Shown here: positions 42,750-55,854 of the stretch, piece after piece
How the letters are laid out: every line of letters starts with the position of its first letter
Numbering within the stretch: the first letter of the stretch is position 1
Assembly: GCA_025765615.1 (NCBI GenBank)
Contig: JAIVFJ010000125.1
Coordinates: forward strand, 62,001 to 126,000
Origin: Zopfochytrium polystomum
Taxonomy: Eukaryota; Chytridiomycota; Chytridiomycetes; Chytridiales; Chytridiaceae
DNA: 64,000 nucleotides
Direction: 5' to 3'
Translations under genes and position numbers: made by a program
The notes under the pieces: model-generated
What the model saw: the letters and a program-made list of their open reading frames with translations, nothing else
Database searches by the model: none
Told to the model about the DNA's origin: nothing

Positions 42750-44168
42750 ATGAGCCTCGTCGTTGGGCCAAGAGCGGCCGCCCTCGCCCTCAGCGCCACC
42801 GCCGCTGCTGCCACTGCAAGAGATGAAGCCTTTCCCTCCGCTGCTGCCGCCCTTCTCGCCGACGACAACAGCAACCACCGGCCGCTCAACTGCCTAGTCC
42901 TTGGCTCGACCGTCGCCTTCTCCGTCCTGTTCAACCCAGCCGCCACCGCCTCGTCGCTCTCCGCACCCGTCTCGTCCGCCCTTGCAACCCTCCGCTTCTC
43001 CCTCGACCGGGGCTTTGAAATCTTTCTCGTCGACAACCGCCGCTCCACCTTGTCCCTCGATGACCCGATCGTCAGCCCCTCGAACCCGGCCATCATTCCG
43101 GTCACCGGCGCCTCCGAGCTGGACGAGGCCGTTGTTTGGGCCGGAGTGCTCCTGGGCCGACGTTGCAACTGGGTGAACGAGAGAATCGGGGGTACAGAGC
43201 TGTGGAAAGTAATCGATGCTGACGCTGTCGGGCGCGAGGGTGTCGATGCGGTACTCGTCGTACCCAGAAGCTCTTGGCCGACGGCCGGGCAGTCAGCGGC
43301 TTTGAATGACAGACGGAACTCGCTGCGCCCGCTTCTGCCCAAGCATGAATCCAACATTTTCAAAGCTAGCCAAAGTGCCGACGACCCAAAGAGATGGCGA
43401 TCCATATTGCTGTATAGCGGGCTCGCTGCCTCTGTGGTTCTGGTGATAACTGTCGTTATCGTCGTCATTGTCAAGGTCACTGGCAGCAGCTCATCAAACG
43501 GCGTCAACAGCGGGAACTCTGACAATGCCGCCAACTCTTTGAATGTCAGCGCTGGAGCTCCCACCACAATCAGCTCGCTTCAATTCTCCTCAACCACAAG
43601 CCAAGCTGCTTCACCGTCATCCTCCAACTCATCCCCCTCCCCATCAGTCACCTTCCCTGCGCCCACCGCCTGCCGCACCGTCCTCATCGACGACTTTTTG
43701 CGCCCTGGAGTAAACGCCCTGGGCCTCGCCGCCGACGGCAGCAACCTCCAGCTCGGCTCCGCCCCCGGCAACCTCACCTTCTTCCCCTCCACCACCACCA
43801 ACAGCTTCTTCTCCGAGAACCTCGCCACCGCAAACTCTGACCCCAACGCAACCTGCCCTCCCGCCGCCCCGCTCGGCCCGTACATCATTTTTTCGCTGGG
43901 CGGCTTGGGGTCAGTGCGGGTGACCGTGCAGACGGGGTGCACAAAGGTCGACCATGTGACGGCGCCGTTCAACCTCGAGTGGCCGCCGAGGGATTACGCG
44001 GTCGACGTGAGGGCGTTGGTGAACGCTGGCGGATTCGTCGAGACGAGCGCCGTCGCGTGGGTCGGGATGAGGCCGGGGAATCCTAATCTGCCTTGGGTGT
44101 TGGGGAACGTGAGGAGCGTGAATGATTTGGCGGCGTGTGGGATGGGGGGGGCCGTTCTTTTGTCGTGA
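42750..44168 (+). CDS. Single-pass membrane protein, paralogue 3 of 3
   Basis: Intronless, 472 residues from ATG 42750 (MSLVVGPRAAAL). It is a shorter, diverged member: PLNCLVLGSTVAFSVLFNPA, FEIFLVDNRRS, LLGRRCNWVNE, DAVLVVPRSS, a membrane helix near residues 216-243 (GLAASVVLVITVVIVVIVKV), a Ser-rich stalk, then CRTVLIDDFLRPGVNALGLA and, near the end, LPWVLGNVRSVNDLAACGMG. Conserved points with the other two are the CLVLGS head, WVN, the Cys-x-x-x-[LV]-[FI]-DDF opening of the outer domain and the closing SVNDLAAC. Stalk and linker are much shorter. Confidence 0.7.
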   Translation: MSLVVGPRAAALALSATAAAATARDEAFPSAAAALLADDNSNHRPLNCLVLGSTVAFSVLFNPAATASSLSAPVSSALATLRFSLDRGFEIFLVDNRRSTLSLDDPIVSPSNPAIIPVTGASELDEAVVWAGVLLGRRCNWVNERIGGTELWKVIDADAVGREGVDAVLVVPRSSWPTAGQSAALNDRRNSLRPLLPKHESNIFKASQSADDPKRWRSILLYSGLAASVVLVITVVIVVIVKVTGSSSSNGVNSGNSDNAANSLNVSAGAPTTISSLQFSSTTSQAASPSSSNSSPSPSVTFPAPTACRTVLIDDFLRPGVNALGLAADGSNLQLGSAPGNLTFFPSTTTNSFFSENLATANSDPNATCPPAAPLGPYIIFSLGGLGSVRVTVQTGCTKVDHVTAPFNLEWPPRDYAVDVRALVNAGGFVETSAVAWVGMRPGNPNLPWVLGNVRSVNDLAACGMGGAVLLS

Positions 44169-44801
44169 GTGGGCTTCTGTTCCCCCTCTTGTATTTAGTC
44201 GTTTGCGTGTGATGGCTTTTCGTAACTTTTCAAGTCAGTTGCCTCGCTGCAGGACCAGTGGAGCAATTGATGCAATGCAAAGTAAAACAAACCTTTATGT
44301 GGCATCAAAACTGATTAGAGCGGGCCTGCGGGGTGATGACGCTGCGGAAACTAGCAAGTGGTAGAAGCCACTTACCACTTGTGGTTATGTTTGCAGCCGC
44401 GTTCCACGGTTGCTGTTTACAAGTACTAACCTCAACAACACCCACTGTACCAACTCGACTTTTTGCTCAATTGGATTCAGCCTGCCAGAATCGTACCAGA
44501 ATCGCGCCAGATTTGATTGACTTCCTCCATTTTGCGCTTGTCCTTGCGCTGATCTTCCTGCTGGACAAATCGCTTCTCCAAACGACAATGGCCACGCTGG
44601 TGCTGCAGACTAGCGCCAGAGCAGAAACAACCACCACACGACCAGACTATTTTGTTAATACGTTGCTCCGAAACATTTTCCAAAAACGACCTCCAGTACG
44701 AACTACAAAAGCTTACCTCACAAAGAAGCAACAAATGCACAAAAGGGGCTGTGGAAGGAAGCAATCCTTGAGGCACGAAAATGCAGCAAAAAATTCAAAG
44801 A
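44169..44801. other. Intergenic, no convincing gene
   Basis: ORFs on both strands here (for example 44333-44818) lack any recognisable domain and overlap in opposite directions. I see only probable downstream UTR of the membrane-protein array. Confidence 0.4.
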
Positions 44802-45310
44802 TTACAAACCATATCTAAAGTTAGGATTCTCAAAGTCAGTCAAATCGACCCCTTCCACTCTGGTGTCAACCAAATACCCTTGCGCCTTGCCCTCCTTTGC
44901 CTTTGCATCCCTCTGCTGATTTCTCCAGCTCAGCAGCCACCTGAGCATCATCGCAAGTACCACCTGCCCCGCGCAGCAACCCAAGATGACCTTGCATCCC
45001 GTCGGATACGTCGGGGCCTCCTCGGCCAAGAACGCGTGCGGGCCGACAATGTTACCGACGCACACCGCCAAAAACACGGCAGCGGTCCCCGTCATTCTTT
45101 TCGTGTACCCGCCCAGGTTCGCCGCGGGCATCTGGAGGGCGAGAGCGACGCGACGTACCCCGTGCAGACGTAGTATCCAAAGAGCACGCCGACGGAATGC
45201 GATTTGCGGTCGACCAGCCACATGGCGAGGACGCCAACGGCCGTGGGGATCAGGTAAAGCGGCATGACGATGGTCACTTGCTTGAAGTCTGCGGTGCCGA
45301 CGTCGGACAT
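44802..45310 (-). pseudogene. C-terminal fragment of DAL5-type MFS transporter
   Basis: From 45310 the frame reads VTIVMPLYLIPTAVGVLAMW, then VGVLFGYYVCTGYVAS; a one-base shift at about 45155 continues with LALQMPAANLGGYTKRMTG, FLAVCVGNIVGPHAFLAEEA, CAGQVVLAMMLRWLLSWRNQ and the closing DLTDFENPNFRYGL, a typical anion:cation symporter (allantoate permease) C-terminus. Only about the last four of twelve membrane helices are present, so it is a truncated and frameshifted remnant. Confidence 0.75.
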
Positions 45311-47116
45311 CTTTATCAGGAAGCTGTCGGCTGAGGGGCAGGAGGAACGGCTGAGCTCGGGGTGGAGGGCACGCCGAGGGAGCACTGTTTTATGTTCTTC
45401 TTCTTCTTCTTTTTTTTAAATTTTTTTTATTTTTATTTTTGGTTGCTGTCTTCGTTCGTTCGTGCTGCGACGTGCCCCAACAGACAGACAGTCAGACAGA
45501 CAGATTGATTGACGGATTGGTTGGGAGTGGACACGCGCCGCGCACGAAACAAAACAAACAAACAAACAAGCGCGGTCCCGTGTGTCTCCGTCGGCTGTCT
45601 TCATATGAGGCTTCTATGCGCCACCGTTCTGCGCATCTGGCTTGATCCGCACCCCCTGGCAAAGACAGACACGAGACGCGCTGAAAAGGAAGGTGGCGGT
45701 GTTTTGGAAAGCGGGGGGCCAAGATAAGCGCTGCACCCATTTCGGAAGAAGACAGACATCACCACGTTGGATAGAAGTGGCTTTTGCTACGTCACGAAGC
45801 CGTGTTTGGGGGACGAAATTGCGTCCATTGCGGTAGTGTGATGTTTTGGAAACAAAAAAATCTCTGCAAAAGAGAAGATCTCCCACTGAAAAACCATTAT
45901 TGAACTGGCCGGCAAAAATAGAGCCATGGTGGGCTTTCACACCTTCCTTATGGGTCGCCCGCCACAGCACTACCAGCCCCATGTCAACAGACAAAGTAAA
46001 ATATTTGATACTACATTGAATTAAACGGAGGCGGGGTTGCAGCGGACCAAGTGACGCGAGTAGAAAAGTCACGAACGTTTACGGCGAGCACAATCTACTT
46101 TACCGACGGCCTCCCTCCCCGCCAGTTGAAAAGAGTCATTGGAGACACCCACGCAAATCACCTCGAACTGGGGTCTTCAAGGACAGTGTTGCAGTACTCG
46201 ATAGATGAACGGTGTCCGCAGGACTCATTCGATCTCAACGTGTACTCGGTGCGCAGAGAGCCCAGCAGCGATCACGCTGCAGACTCGCCGGATATCGATC
46301 CGCTCATTAATTGCCTCTCTTTTATGGTGCAGACTTCTGCCTACGAGGTGCATATTTTTTGCAAATGGATGACACGCGCGTTCTTTGTGAGCACCTGCCG
46401 AATGATTTCGTACCAGGCTCCCCTGGCTCCGCCCCTCCGCGCCACTACACCAGATAGTCTACGCTATCGTGCGAACAGATCCGTGCGTTGCCGGCTGCCT
46501 GAAGGAACCAAAAGAGCCAGTCAGCCCGTTGTCAGCGCGATCCCGACGATCGCGCCCGTCCCGCCGTCCTTGGCGGCGACAGCTACAGCCCCCGGTCGCA
46601 GGATCGCGTCGCGGTGTGCTCCACGCTAATACTCTGTCACAAATTGATGAGCCGTGCATTTTCGCGTTCTCCTTCGAGGTCTCCTCATCGGTCAGAACAA
46701 GATGAATCCCGTCTAGGTCGGCAGGTAGATCCCGGAACGAACGTGGTTCTGCACGATGGCGAGCACATCATCGTAGTTGGTCGACGTGTTGGCCGAGTTC
46801 AGCCAGGCTCCCAAAGAACGGTTTGGGTCCGAGGCGGATTTGCCGAGCTGTCCGGCCGAAGTGGCTCGCGCTGGGTGTTGGGATACCTGCTCCAGGTGGT
46901 GGCGCTTTTGAGGTCGCGCAGAGATGTCAGTTGCTGTGGCAATCGGCCAGGCGCGAATTTTCCGTGATTGACCACACTGGGCTCGTTGGCTGGAACTAGA
47001 GGTGATTCCATTCGTGGTATCATCATCTTCATCGAGAGGTCGTGTACCGCGTACTAAGTGGAGACCAACGATGGAATCCGCCGCCGAGGTGGGGATGATG
47101 TGAGGCAGATTGTTGC
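45311..47116. other. Region with unassigned ORFs
   Basis: Contains a T-rich run, CAGA-type short repeats (about 45480-45505) and two longer ORFs: 46051-46629 plus and 46713-47123 minus. The latter ends with LGAWLNSANTSTNYDDVLAI and may be a real terminal exon. Neither shows a domain I can name. Confidence 0.35.
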
Positions 47117-47725
47117 TTGACAACTTACTTCCGCAGGGCTCTGTCGCGCGCTCCCTCTCTTCTCCGCAACAGATACTGGGTTTGCGCGGAGTTCATTTTT
47201 CTCCATGATCGCCGTGTCGCTCACCGGACCGTCCCTGAATGTCTGCCCAGCCTCCCGTCAAACCCAACCGCCTCCACCCCCTCCCACCCCACACCACCCG
47301 GCAGCGCCGCCGCCGCCACCACCGCCGCCACCCGCCCGGCCGCCGGCCGCTCCGAAGCCTTCTTCTCCTCCGAATCGCAGCGCTCTGGGGCGCGCTCCTC
47401 GTACTTCGTCTCCGACGCCGCCCGCACCACTGCCTCTTCCTCCACGGGATCAGTAGGCCTCCCGACCAACCGATCCTCCAACTTTAGCTACTACGCCGAG
47501 GAGCGCGCGCCGCCGCGACAGTATCAGTCTGATGCTCTTGCTGCCGCCGACGACGGCGCGCGCGTTGACGGCGGCGGCGGTGGCGACGATTGGAGGAAGG
47601 CGGCCGCGTCGAAAAGCAGGAGGAGGAGGAGGTTGTCCTTCTTACTGATCGGCGTCGGGTGCGTCCTTGTGCTGGTCGCTGTGGTCTCGATTACTACCGT
47701 CGCGATGACAAAGAAGCAGGGTTAG
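47117..47725 (+). CDS. Hypothetical C-terminally anchored membrane protein
   Basis: The frame gives a Ser/Pro/Ala-rich chain ending in a polybasic run (KSRRRRRLS) and one hydrophobic helix, FLLIGVGCVLVLVAVVSITT, just before the stop. No ATG opens this frame; an AG at about 47138 could be a splice acceptor, so the first exon lies upstream. The juxtamembrane layout resembles the membrane helix of the array at 38-44 kb but no outer domain follows. Confidence 0.35.
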   Translation: MTTYFRRALSRAPSLLRNRYWVCAEFIFLHDRRVAHRTVPECLPSLPSNPTASTPSHPTPPGSAAAATTAATRPAAGRSEAFFSSESQRSGARSSYFVSDAARTTASSSTGSVGLPTNRSSNFSYYAEERAPPRQYQSDALAAADDGARVDGGGGGDDWRKAAASKSRRRRRLSFLLIGVGCVLVLVAVVSITTVAMTKKQG

Positions 47726-48122
47726 TCCGTCCTAAGGCCGCCGGCGCGGCGGTACTGAGCGCCCGTGGATTGAGGATTTGCGGGTGAGGGAGGAAACCAA
47801 GCTATGGTTGTTTTTATGCACTTTCAGAAGCATTCATGTATACATTATGATAGTAATATAAGGAAGTATGAGTGGCGGATTAAGCAGACTCTATCTGAGG
47901 ATTCTGAGGATGTTCACACTTTGCAGCGGGAAAGACACTTCAATATTTAATGGTCTTATTAATACGCCAGAAGATAGCTCAATATCACCACAAAAAAGAA
48001 CAGTTCCCGACATTCGCAGCAGCCCACAACTACCACCCATCTTCATAGGAACTTGGCTCGGTGTCACCACAAAAAAAGAGCAGTTCCCGACATTCGCAAC
48101 AACCGACCGCTACCACCCATCT

Positions 48123-48573
48123 TCACAGGAACTTAACCACCCGCTCCTCCACCGCGCGAATGTTTGCCCCCCTCACCGCATCGCCGACCGCCGCTCCGTC
48201 CTTGAAGAACACAAACGTCGGCATGGCCGTCACGCCCGCGGCCTCTGCGATCTCGGGGTAGTCGTCGACGTCGATCTTGAGGAACTTTGCGGCGGGGTAC
48301 TTTTGGGAGAGAGCGTCGTAGTGCGGGGCAACCATCTTGCAGGGACCGCACCACGAGGCGGAAAAGTCTGGTGGGAAAGTGCAAGCAAGGGAGAGGGAAG
48401 AGGGGGGAAAGGTGGTTGCGGTTTTTTGCAAAGAGAGAGGCCGGAATAAGCGTTTGTCATGGCTGCAAGGGATGGGCCGTTTGTTGCAGAATGTTGTTCT
48501 CACCTACTACAACGAGACCGGCGTCCTTGAGGGCTCCGTAAAATTCGGACTCAGCTTGGATTTCCTTGACCAT
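48123..48573 (-). CDS. Thioredoxin
   Basis: Exons 48573-48504 and 48367-48123, 104 residues, the normal length of cytosolic thioredoxin. The sequence starts MVKEIQAESEFYGALKDAGL, the active site is FSASWCGPCKM (C30, C33), followed by the conserved [18 protein letters not shown], the cis-Pro in [12 protein letters not shown], and VGDAVRGAN. It reduces protein disulfides together with thioredoxin reductase, and could also serve the ArsC-type reductase in this window. A TATTTAAA element lies about 95 bases upstream of the ATG. A second, near-identical gene is at 58596-59009. Confidence 0.92.
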
Positions 48574-49708
48574 GATTTCGGTGCCTGCGAAGCGATGTGC
48601 AGCTGCGTGTGGGTACAATGGCAATACAGGTGGTAGTGTGTGAGAGAGGCCGAGCGCAGGCTTCTCCGTTTAAATACCCTCGCCGCTGCCTGCGGAGAAA
48701 TTGTTTCAAATGTTTGTCAAAAACTGCTTTTGCGGAAGATTTCAAACTCGCTGACATGTCCAACACCACCAATTGCAAATCAACTGGCGTTGTCCCGAAC
48801 TGGGACTTGCGCGAAAGTACTAGAAACTGGTGCCTTTTTTTCATCTTCCACTCAAGAGATAAGTCCAGTCCAGGGCCCTCCAACAGAAGAGGGAGGGGTG
48901 GAGGTTTTTCCAAAAATTGAAAAGCACTCTCAGTAAGTGGCGCTCCAACACGGCTAACTTTAGTAAAAGGCGAAAGTTAGAATCGCATTGAAGACTGTTG
49001 GACCGCCAGAGAGGAGACGCTGGGGGGCATCGTACGTAATCCCGCCGCCTTTTATACGGACCGCTCGCTCAATTTCGTCGGCGGCTGCGGACTGCGGGCT
49101 GAACCCACATGCTTTGAACCGTGCTTGTTTTCCCGGTGCGAAGCGGTCAAGCAAGAACATGAAAAGATTCCGTTGACGAACGGACAACGCACCAACAAGC
49201 CGCGCACCGAGGAGGCAGGCCCAGGGTGAATTCGGCAACGGCGCGGGCTTTTCCGTTGGGGTGGCTTCCGGCAGAGGGGACTAGGGGTTTCGGCGAACCG
49301 ACATGCGCTGCCGAGGGGGAGAAGGGAGTTGACGAGGAGAAACGCAAACGACTCTTTGACGAGAATGAAAATCTTAGTAAATCACTTCTTGGCTAAGTCA
49401 TGCGATGCGATGGGGTAGTAAAATAAGAAGAATGGAGGAGAGAGCGAGAGAGCGAGAGAGCGAGGGAGACAGGGAGAGAGACCGAGAGACCGAGAGAAAA
49501 GCGAGAGGGGCCGCGAGCCAGACAGACAAACAGTCAGGGAGGGTTCGGGCTCCTTCCTCGGACCACCTTGTTCAGTTCGCCATGTTTCCAAAAAAGGAAT
49601 GTCTTGGCGTGTCGGATCGCGCCTCCATCTGCCAACTTCCGCGCCTTGACTGTCTCTCTTCTCTCTCTTCTTACTTCCCTTTCTCTCAGGCTGTCTCTCT
49701 CTCTCTCG

Positions 49709-49765
<57 letters not shown>

Positions 49766-50083
49766 CCGGGACAATTGATAAGAAAATGTCAAGAATGGCA
49801 GTTGCGGTCTGTCTTGCCATGTTTGCACGCGTGTGGCACCCCTCCGTTCGGCAGAAAGTTGCCGACGAGACGGGCCGACAGACAGAGCTGTTCCTCTGTG
49901 CAAAGGAAGAGAGAAGAGCATTTAAACCCTCCCCCCGGCAGGCAAACCGACTCCTCACACACTCCCCTCGCTCTTTTCCATCCTTTCCGGCCTGGCGGCC
50001 TCTCCTCATCACTCTCGAATCGGTCCCCACTTTACTTAGGCTGCTGTTGAACTGTCCGCGACCATTGTCCCACTTAATCAGCC
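48574..50083. other. Intergenic, with GA/CT tracts
   Basis: Carries the thioredoxin promoter, GA-rich repeats at about 49440-49500, a (CT)n tract at about 49689-49763 and the OPT promoter. The minus ORF at 48960-49238 is open but unrecognised. Confidence 0.45.
49689..49763. repeat. (CT)n microsatellite
   Basis: CT tract about 320 bases upstream of the OPT start codon. Confidence 0.9.
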
Positions 50084-52869
50084 ATGACGCTGCAGGAAAT
50101 GGTGCAAAAATCGGACGGTATGTAACCAGGCGTTTCCTCGTTCACTCTCTCCACCCCAAAACGCTCGCCGTTTTTCGCTTGACGCTTGCACGCCGATGCA
50201 CACACTCTCACTAACACATTTTCCTCACTCTCACCTATATCATAACAGGCCTCGATTCCACGGTGATTTCTGAGGCCGAAATGGAGCTTGCCGTTGAGCG
50301 CAAGCTGGAGCACGAGAAAGCCGACAACGCAGACCCTGAGAGGTAAGACTTAGAGACGCCACTGCTGGGTAGCATGTGCATTAAACCAGGCTATGGCATT
50401 CGCTACTCCTCCTGCTGTTTGTTTCTTCCTGCTGCAGTGGCGAGTACCTTGATGAGATCTACGACATTGTTGATGCCGTTGTTCCCCGCACGGACGACCC
50501 AACCCTCCCCGCCCTCACCTTCCGAGTCATTGTTCTCGGCTTGGTCTTCAACGTCATGCTCGCCGGCGTCAACACGCTCTTCATGTTCAGGACCAACACT
50601 TTTGTAGGCAGATGTTAATATTCCCGTGCAACCGACTTCATACTGACCCACAAGAATCACTGCCCAGACTTTGAACCCTTTCGTCGGCGTGCTTATCGCG
50701 TACCCACTTGGCATCATGATGTCTTGGATTCTTCCCACGGCCAAGTTCTTTGGCGGCCTCACGCTCAACCCGGGTAAATTCAACCACAAGGAGCACGCGC
50801 TGATCTACGTCGCTGCGTCCTGCGGCGGCAACACCGCGTACGCGCTGTACAACATCGTCGGTCAAAAATACCAGCTGTACCAAGTCGGCCTTCAGACGGT
50901 CGGATGTGTGTTCTTTGCGATCGTGACCCAGTGCTTCGGGTACGGCCTCGCTGGGCTCTGCCGGCGGTACCTCGTGCGTCCGGCGGCGATGTTGTGGCCA
51001 GGAAACCTGTCGACCATCGCGCTGCTCAACTCGCTGCACGAGCAAAACACCGCAAGCTCCGACGGCAAGCTCAGGCTGTCGCGCTTCGCGTTCTTCTGGA
51101 TCGCTGCGTCGGCCGTCTTCTTCTACGAGTGGCTGCCGCTGTTCCTCATGCCGGTGCTGACCGCTGTGTCCATCCTCTGCTACGTCGCACCCAAGCTGCC
51201 TAGCCTGTCTGCCGAACAGCCCGCGTACGCTGCAAAAGTCATGCGTGGTCTCGGGTCCGCGTCGCAAGGCCTGGGTCTTTTGTCCTTCTCCTTCGACTGG
51301 TCTGTCATCGGCTACCAGGCACCCATCACGACCCCGCTCTGGGCGCTCATGAACCAGTTCTTGGGAATGTGGTTTATGCTCTACCTTGTTGTTCCTCTTG
51401 TCTGGGTGAACAACGCCTTCGGCAAAGACTTTGAGATTGGCACAAACCCGGCCGACGGTCCCAACGGCACCGGAACATTCCCGCTTGTTCTCGCCCTTAA
51501 CACGGCGGCGCTGTTCGACAACAACGGCACTGTAGTCCCGTCGCGGTCGCTCGTCGACAAGTCGACGCTGACGCTCAAAGAGTCGCTGTACGAGAGCTTG
51601 CAGCCCATGCGCATCACGGCATACTTTGCGGTCGAGTACCTCGCGTCTTTCATCGTCTTTGGGTCGGCGCTTGTGCACGTCGGCCTGTGGTACGGAGCGG
51701 ACATCTGGCGGCGCTTCCGAACGGCCATGCGGGACCTCGACACGTCGGACGTGCACGCAAAGATGATGGACGTGTACCCGGACGTTCCCGACTTGTGGTA
51801 CATCATTCTGCTGGCCATCAACCTCGTCGTTGCGATCGCCGTTTGCCAGTGGGGCGGCTTCGACCTGCCCTGGTGGGGCGTTATCCTCGGTCTCCTCCTC
51901 GCCGTGGTGTCCATCATTCCCATCGGCACGATCCAGGCGATTTCCGGCCAGCAGATTGGGCTTAACGTCATGTCCGAGTTCCTGATCGGTTTGATCCTCC
52001 CCGGGCGTATCGCGGCCGTCATGGCGTTCAAGACGCTGTCGTACATGTCCATGTACCAAGGTCTGCTGCTCGTCTCGGACCTGAAGCTGGGACACTACCT
52101 CAAGATCCCTCCCCGAGCCATGTTCACGGTGCAGCTGGTCGGCACAATCCTCGCCTCGATCGTCAACGTGTTTGTCGCGTTCGGAATCTACGAGTCGTTC
52201 GGCCGCACCGAGAAGGACGTTTACGTCGTGCCGGGCGACCCGACCTCGGGCAAGGCGTGGAAGCTGCAGGTGGACCCTCCCGCGGGTTGGTGGGCGGCCA
52301 ACTTCAACGTGTTCCTGAACGCCGGCGCGATCTGGGGAGCGATCGGTCCCGCCCGCTTCTTTGGCCCCGGCTCACCGTACTCCGCGACCCTGTGGGGCTT
52401 CCTCGTCGGCGTAATCGCGCCCGTGATCCCGTACGTCATGCACAAGCTGCAGCCCAACGGGTACTGGCATCTCGTCAACATCCCCATCATTGCCGTGTTC
52501 CCGGCCCAGGTCAACTCGGTGCGGTCCGACGTCATTATGCCGCTGATCGTCGGTGTGATCGTCAACTACTACATCAAGAAGTACAACCACGCGTGGTGGA
52601 AGAAGTACGCCTACGTCATGTCTGCGGCCGCGGACTCGGGCACGGCGGTCGCCATCACGGTCACGTTCTTGATTTTCACCGTCAACGCAAACTACCAGAT
52701 CACCCTGCCGTACAGCAAGGTGCAGTACGCCGACGTTGACGGTTGCGCGCCAGACTACTTCCTGACGTGTGCTGGCAACTACAACTACGGCAATCTCTTT
52801 GGTAAGACGTACGACATTACCCAAGACGAGTACTGCAGCAGCATCAACTTTGGCGGAGAAGCCGCCTGA
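50084..52869 (+). CDS. OPT-family oligopeptide transporter
   Basis: Exons 50084-50117, 50249-50342, 50438-50603 and 50668-52869, all in phase, 831 residues. The N-terminus is cytosolic and charged; YDIVDAVVPRTDDPTLPALT precedes the first helix (FRVIVLGLVFNVMLAGVNTL). Landmarks of the OPT family are NPGKFNHKEHALIYVAA, GYGLAGLCRRYLVRPAAMLW, FEWLPL-like FYEWLPLFLMP, TTPLWALMNQFLG, VNNAFGKDF, MRDLDTSDVHAKM, CQWGGFDLPWWGVI and LIGLILPGRIAAVMAFKTLS. It should import small peptides with protons at the plasma membrane. Two broken relatives in the tandem duplication (12143-12808, 16327-17905) derive from its last exon. The CT-rich region upstream also recalls the blocks there. Confidence 0.93.
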
Positions 52870-53608
52870 AGCAAGACTAAAAAAATTGTGATTGATATTG
52901 GGCGTGTCCAGTAGCCATTCTTCACCTTCTCTCTTCGGCCGCTACTTTTTCATTTCGAAATCTCTTATCTTCTACATTTCAGAAGGGAGGTCTAGATTGG
53001 GTCTCAGAGAAACGTTTTACCGCTATTTTGTTCCAGTGTTTTCATTTGAGTGTGCGAAATTCTATGCTTTTCTGTCTCCTGCCCTCGAGGAGGGAAGGTT
53101 CTCCGGCAAATTTCAGTTCGGGCCTTCTAAGATAAAAGCTCTTATCGTGGCTTGCAACAAGAAAGACCTCTTGCTGTCATCGCGAAGTACGAGTTGTGTT
53201 TGAACCTCTAACGTTGTTTTCAGTGGTGAAGTGTACTTTTCATGCAACGATTGTGTTTCGCGAAGCTTGGTGCAAGTTCACTAAGTGTGAGCCTACCAAC
53301 CTCCCTCTCGAAATAGGCAGGACACGAAAGCTGTCGCCGCAACCACCACCATCACCCCTCACGAGACGACGTGCGTGTGGCGCTCACTGATCAAGGCTTC
53401 ATGAGCTTTCGAGGTACTTTTCTCTCTCCGATTTATGTTTCTTTTCCAAAGGCACCAATACGGGCCGATGGCAGCAGCATCGTCTCACAAGGTGCTGTGC
53501 TCGGGCGCTGGGTGCGGGGGCAGAAGAACAATTGAAATAGAAAGTAATGGCAGGGTGGCCAAGTGCGACGAACGAAACACGGCAAACTCGAGCAGGTGTT
53601 GATTCAAT
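52870..53608. other. Intergenic between convergent OPT and DLD genes
   Basis: Two 3' ends meet here. ORFs of up to about 100 codons exist (for example 52892-53203) but show no recognisable feature. Confidence 0.45.
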
Positions 53609-55480
<1,872 letters not shown>

Positions 55481-55854
55481 TGCTTGACTTCAATAAGTGA
55501 GGAGGAGCAAGGATCACGCGGGGGAGACGAGATCTATCAACCAGGAGTTCGATGTGCGTTCGGATCCAAACATACCATGAGATAGGCTCATCTCATTCCT
55601 TCTTCCTTTCTCCATCAGCTCACCTTTGACGGCGACGCCGCCGACGCGAGGCTTCTCAGCATCATCGTTGTAAGTGTCGTGAGTGACGAGCGGAGTGGGC
55701 GTTTGTGCGGCGAAGCGGCGGCGGGAGCGGAGTTTTTGTCATCCCGCACCAAGTCAGAATTTACCGCGAATTTATAATACTCCCAAGATGATCAGTGGAT
55801 TCACCTCCCGAGAATCCGCCTCGTCCCGCCCACATTACTAATACCACCAACCCC
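55481..55854. promoter_or_regulatory. Divergent promoter region, DLD / PDI
   Basis: The 374 bases between the two start codons serve both genes. A TTTATAA element at about 55771-55777 lies about 80 bases before the PDI start. Confidence 0.45.

Noticed and set aside
50638..52095. Minus-strand ORF of 485 codons
   Set aside because: It is antisense to the OPT transporter coding exon and has a composition typical of a shadow frame.
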